DNA of 64,000 nt from Pedobacter sp. Bi126. Lineage in GTDB: Bacteria; Bacteroidota; Bacteroidia; Sphingobacteriales; Sphingobacteriaceae. The notes below the pieces were generated by a model. That model was not told the DNA's origin and did not search any database. It saw only the letters and a program-made list of their open reading frames with translations. The translations under genes were made by a program, and so were the position numbers. Location of the stretch: the NCBI RefSeq assembly GCF_918698245.1, contig NZ_CAKKMS010000006.1, positions 1-64,000 on the forward strand, read 5' to 3'. Shown in pieces: positions 61,323 through 64,000 of the stretch (its first letter is position 1; each line of letters starts with the position of its first letter).

Positions 61323-62936
61323 GTGAGCAAAACATCAAAAGAAGTTATTCTTTCGGCACTCAGGGCTAAGGCAGAAGAACTCCTGGCCGAAAGGGATTTT
61401 GCTGGACAAAGAATACCTCCAGACAGCGAAATGGCTGTTTTAATTAACGAATTGGAAATCCACGAAATTGAAGTGGATATGCAAAACGATGAACTCCGTG
61501 AATCGTACAGGGCAATCGATATGGAGCGCTCAAGGTTCACCGGTTTTTTCGATGCTGCACCCATTGGTTATTTTATTCTCGATGCGTTGGGCACGGTTAG
61601 CGAGGTGAATAATACAGGCATAAACCTGCTCCACACACACAGAGATGCAATTTTAGGCAAACATTTCTCTTTCTGGATTTTACCTGAAGTAAAGGAACAT
61701 TTTTATGCTTTTATTTTAGGACTGGACAATTTAGATAAAACCAGGAGTTATGAAACACTCATCCGGCTTTCGGATGGAAAGATAATGCAAGCACAGTTGG
61801 GAGGAATAGCCATGAAAAACCCGCAAACCGATGCAGCTGAGTATTACATTACCTTAACAGATATTACAGAATCAAAAAATGCTGCACAGGTACTTAAAGA
61901 AACTACCGAACGGCTCAACCAGACGTTAAAAGCCTCTTTTACGGGCACATGGAGCATATGGCCCGATAAAAAAAAGGTATATTTTGATGAATTTAGTAAA
62001 AACATCCTTGCACTTAATGCCAATGATTTCGATGATACTTTAGATGGTTTACTTAAGCTGGTGATCAGTGAAGACCGTGAAAAAATAAGAGCAGTATGCG
62101 AAAAAAGCAACACGCTGAGAGAAATAGACATGGAGTTCCGTTTAAAATCAGACCAAGGGCTGCCAAAAACAATTCTGGCTAAAGGAAGAGAAATTTCAAA
62201 ACCTGGCGAAGAATGTTATTTTACCGGGATTTTATTCGATATTTCTGAACGTAAACGTGCGCACGAAATTGAAGAGGCGAATAAACGGGCTCAACAGCGT
62301 TTGTTAACACAGGCCGTGCTTGATGCACAGGAAAAAGAGCGAAGTAAAATCAGTGCGGCCCTTCACAATAGTATCTGTCAGCTGTTATATGGCATCAGGT
62401 TCAACATCAACCACCTTAAAAAAGCAGATGAAGCTCAACTTAAGGCAGAAATGGGAAATGTGACCAAACTGCTCGATCAGGCCATACGCGAAATCAGGGA
62501 TATCTCTTACGAACTTACCCCTTCTGTACTTAAAGATTTCGGATTTACAGCCGGCATAAAAGAGATGAGCCAACGCCTGAGCAATAGCGTTTTTAAAATC
62601 AACAACCAGATACACCGGAATGCCGATAAGTTGCCGGGCGAAGTACAGTTATATGCTTTTCGCATCATCCAGGAACTGATCAACAACAGTATCAAGTATT
62701 CGGGTGCTACACAGGCCTCCATATCGGTATGTACCGAAAATGGAAAGGTAAACATTACGGTATGCGATAACGGAAAAGGGATTGATCTGAAAAACGAAAA
62801 ACACTTACGCACGGGTTCTGGATTAAGGGGAATTAAAAACAGGGTAGCCATGTTAAATGGTACATTTAGTGCCTATAACAACAATGGCGCATGTTTTAGC
62901 ATCTCTTTCGATCCAGCGGAATTTAAAGAAGAGTGA
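61323..62936 (+). CDS. PAS sensor histidine kinase, HisKA_3 (NarX/DesK-like) type
   Basis: The start is GTG at 61323 (MSKTSKEVILSALRAKAEEL), six bases after the upstream stop; the ATG at 61321 is followed by a stop in its frame. The 537-residue product has an N-terminal coiled segment (LINELEIHEIEVDMQNDELR), a PAS domain (about 70-185), a second PAS (195-312) and a HisKA_3 dimerisation part with phospho-accepting H348 (ISAALHNSICQLL), then an ATPase domain (IIQELINNSIKYSG, DNGKGID, GSGLRGIKNRVAML). No membrane helix. Its natural partner is the LuxR-type regulator that starts at 63954. Confidence 0.93.
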   Translation: MSKTSKEVILSALRAKAEELLAERDFAGQRIPPDSEMAVLINELEIHEIEVDMQNDELRESYRAIDMERSRFTGFFDAAPIGYFILDALGTVSEVNNTGINLLHTHRDAILGKHFSFWILPEVKEHFYAFILGLDNLDKTRSYETLIRLSDGKIMQAQLGGIAMKNPQTDAAEYYITLTDITESKNAAQVLKETTERLNQTLKASFTGTWSIWPDKKKVYFDEFSKNILALNANDFDDTLDGLLKLVISEDREKIRAVCEKSNTLREIDMEFRLKSDQGLPKTILAKGREISKPGEECYFTGILFDISERKRAHEIEEANKRAQQRLLTQAVLDAQEKERSKISAALHNSICQLLYGIRFNINHLKKADEAQLKAEMGNVTKLLDQAIREIRDISYELTPSVLKDFGFTAGIKEMSQRLSNSVFKINNQIHRNADKLPGEVQLYAFRIIQELINNSIKYSGATQASISVCTENGKVNITVCDNGKGIDLKNEKHLRTGSGLRGIKNRVAMLNGTFSAYNNNGACFSISFDPAEFKEE

Positions 62937-62938
62937 TC

Positions 62939-63937
62939 ATGTCAAAAAATATCAGAAATATTATTACCATAGGTGCATCTGCAGGAGGACTATCAGCGGT
63001 GTCTAAGCTGCTTTCTAAACTTCCTGCCGATCTGGATGCTGCTATATTTATTGTAATCCATTTAGGTAAGGCAGCCCTTGTAGATGTTGTACTTAACATG
63101 CTTGGCAAAAATTCGCCACTTCCGATCAGCATACCGGAAGATGGTACCCCGATAAGCAACGGACAGGTTTACCTTGCACCAGCTGATGCCCATATGATGC
63201 TGCAGAAAGGGCACATTTTAATTAAACGGGGCGCTAAAGAAAACCATTGGCGCCCATCTATTGATGTACTGTTCCGCACGGCTGCTGCTGCCTACGATTC
63301 GTGCGTAACGGGCATTATACTAACTGGCCTTTTAGATGATGGAACATCTGGAATGGCCGCAATAAAAAAGTGCGGTGGCCGCTGTATTGTACAAGAGCCT
63401 GATGGTGCCGAATTTCCTGACATGCCCAACAACGTGATCAGCAACATGGAGGTTGATTACCGGGTACAGATTGAAGAAATGGGCTATATCCTTAGCGACC
63501 TGTATTCCAGAAATGAATGCGAAGCCGGCGCCGTTCCTGAAGAAGTGAAACTGGAATCGGAAATTACCATCAGAATGTCTACCAGCCTCCCGGCTACCGC
63601 CCAACTGGGGCAGCTTACGCCTTTTACCTGCCCGGATTGCGGAGGGATTCTTACCCAGATTGACGATCTGAATGGAGAAAAACACTACCGCTGTTTTACC
63701 GGCCATGTTTTCAGCGAAAGTTTTTTGGATAATGAGTATGCCGACAAAACAGAAGAAACCCTTTGGGTGGCCATCCGCATGATGGAAGAACGCAGAAATT
63801 TTAACAATACCATGCGCAAAGACAATGGCATAAACGAACCGGAGAGGGAAGCCAAAGACAAGGAGCTCCAGGCACACATAGAAAGGCTCAAACTGGTAAT
63901 GCAAGGGTTGGCAAAAGAACGTCAAAAAATTAAATAA
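62939..63937 (+). CDS. Stand-alone CheB methylesterase with C-terminal zinc ribbon
   Basis: I prefer ATG at 62939 over a GTG at 62933 that overlaps the upstream stop. The 332-residue product has a CheB domain (GASAGGLSAV with the catalytic serine, HLGKAALVDVV with histidine, TGLLDDGTSGM with aspartate) and no receiver. From about residue 230 it has a zinc ribbon (FTCPDCGGIL, YRCFTGHVFS; four Cys/His positions) and a helical tail (RMMEERRNFNNTMRKDN). Such CheB-like proteins often accompany CheB-CheR-PAS fusions. It is immediately after the histidine kinase, within the same operon. Confidence 0.92.
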   Translation: MSKNIRNIITIGASAGGLSAVSKLLSKLPADLDAAIFIVIHLGKAALVDVVLNMLGKNSPLPISIPEDGTPISNGQVYLAPADAHMMLQKGHILIKRGAKENHWRPSIDVLFRTAAAAYDSCVTGIILTGLLDDGTSGMAAIKKCGGRCIVQEPDGAEFPDMPNNVISNMEVDYRVQIEEMGYILSDLYSRNECEAGAVPEEVKLESEITIRMSTSLPATAQLGQLTPFTCPDCGGILTQIDDLNGEKHYRCFTGHVFSESFLDNEYADKTEETLWVAIRMMEERRNFNNTMRKDNGINEPEREAKDKELQAHIERLKLVMQGLAKERQKIK

Positions 63938-63953
63938 TTAAACAATAGAAGCC

Positions 63954-64000
63954 TTGAAAGTAATACTCGCAGAAGATCATAACATTGTTCGAAACGGCAT
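63954..64000 (+). CDS. LuxR-family response regulator, N-terminal fragment cut by window edge
   Basis: The frame from TTG at 63954 reads (M)KVILAEDHNIVRNG and runs off the window. The motif LAEDHNIVRNG is typical of NarL/LuxR-type receivers. It follows the CheB gene by 16 bases and is the expected partner of the HisKA_3 kinase at 61323. The start codon (TTG) is uncertain; no ATG is near. Confidence 0.75.
   Translation, partial: MKVILAEDHNIVRNG

Overview
The window reads as a chromosomal segment of a Bacteroidota species, most likely a Pedobacter-like member of the Sphingobacteriaceae. The grounds are an AT-rich genome with weak Shine-Dalgarno sequences, SpvB/Rhs gene pairs with YD repeats, LytTR regulation, a TreY-MalQ fusion and Bacteroidota-style CheB/CheR/PAS signalling proteins. 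This is an inference from protein character; no 16S or other marker gene is present.

Positions 1-32837 form a surface or secretion accessory region, all on the minus strand. It starts (highest coordinate) with a fiber-like gene (31857-32837) and an SpvB-like/Rhs pair (28142-31711 and 24829-28134). The Rhs protein ends in a variable, toxin-like tail and is followed one base later by a small lipoprotein gene (24237-24827) that could be its immunity gene. After an 829-bp gap comes a nearly gapless block of about 19.4 kb (23407 down to 3995). It holds a LytTR-type regulator, a fibronectin-like lipoprotein, a GspC/PilP-like protein, a MORN-like protein, fifteen tandem fiber-like genes (one broken), three pilin-like proteins and a GspF/PilC-type membrane protein. 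A second SpvB-like/Rhs pair (154-3807 and 1-146, cut by the edge) closes the region. The fiber proteins each have a signal peptide, a variable head, one or more GIGT...KLxVxG beads as in phage tail fibers, and a shared C-terminal domain of about 95 residues ending in a coiled coil. My working model is a regulated surface-display system: pilin-like export parts plus an exchangeable set of fiber tips. No ATPase or secretin is present in the window, so this remains an inference.

Positions 33995-52031 form a stress and survival region: an Hsp20 chaperone, a kaiC-kaiB-kaiB-histidine kinase operon without kaiA, tRNA-Pro(GGG), an ankyrin protein convergent with a large catalase operon, three-domain carbohydrate metabolism (TreZ and a TreY-MalQ fusion for making trehalose from glycogen), two short-chain dehydrogenases (SDRs), two small acidic proteins and a low-affinity iron permease-like membrane protein.

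Positions 52173-64000 form a signalling region: a PAS histidine kinase split by a one-base frameshift at an A6 run, two single-domain response regulators, a Tat-signal SDR, an ECF sigma factor, and a tight cluster of CheB-CheR-PAS fusion, PAS histidine kinase, stand-alone CheB with zinc ribbon, and the start of a LuxR-type response regulator. Two gaps (54040-55170 and 57507-58379) carry palindromic repeats that look like dispersed REP-type elements. I found no CRISPR array, no intact transposase, no rRNA and no phage structural or packaging genes.
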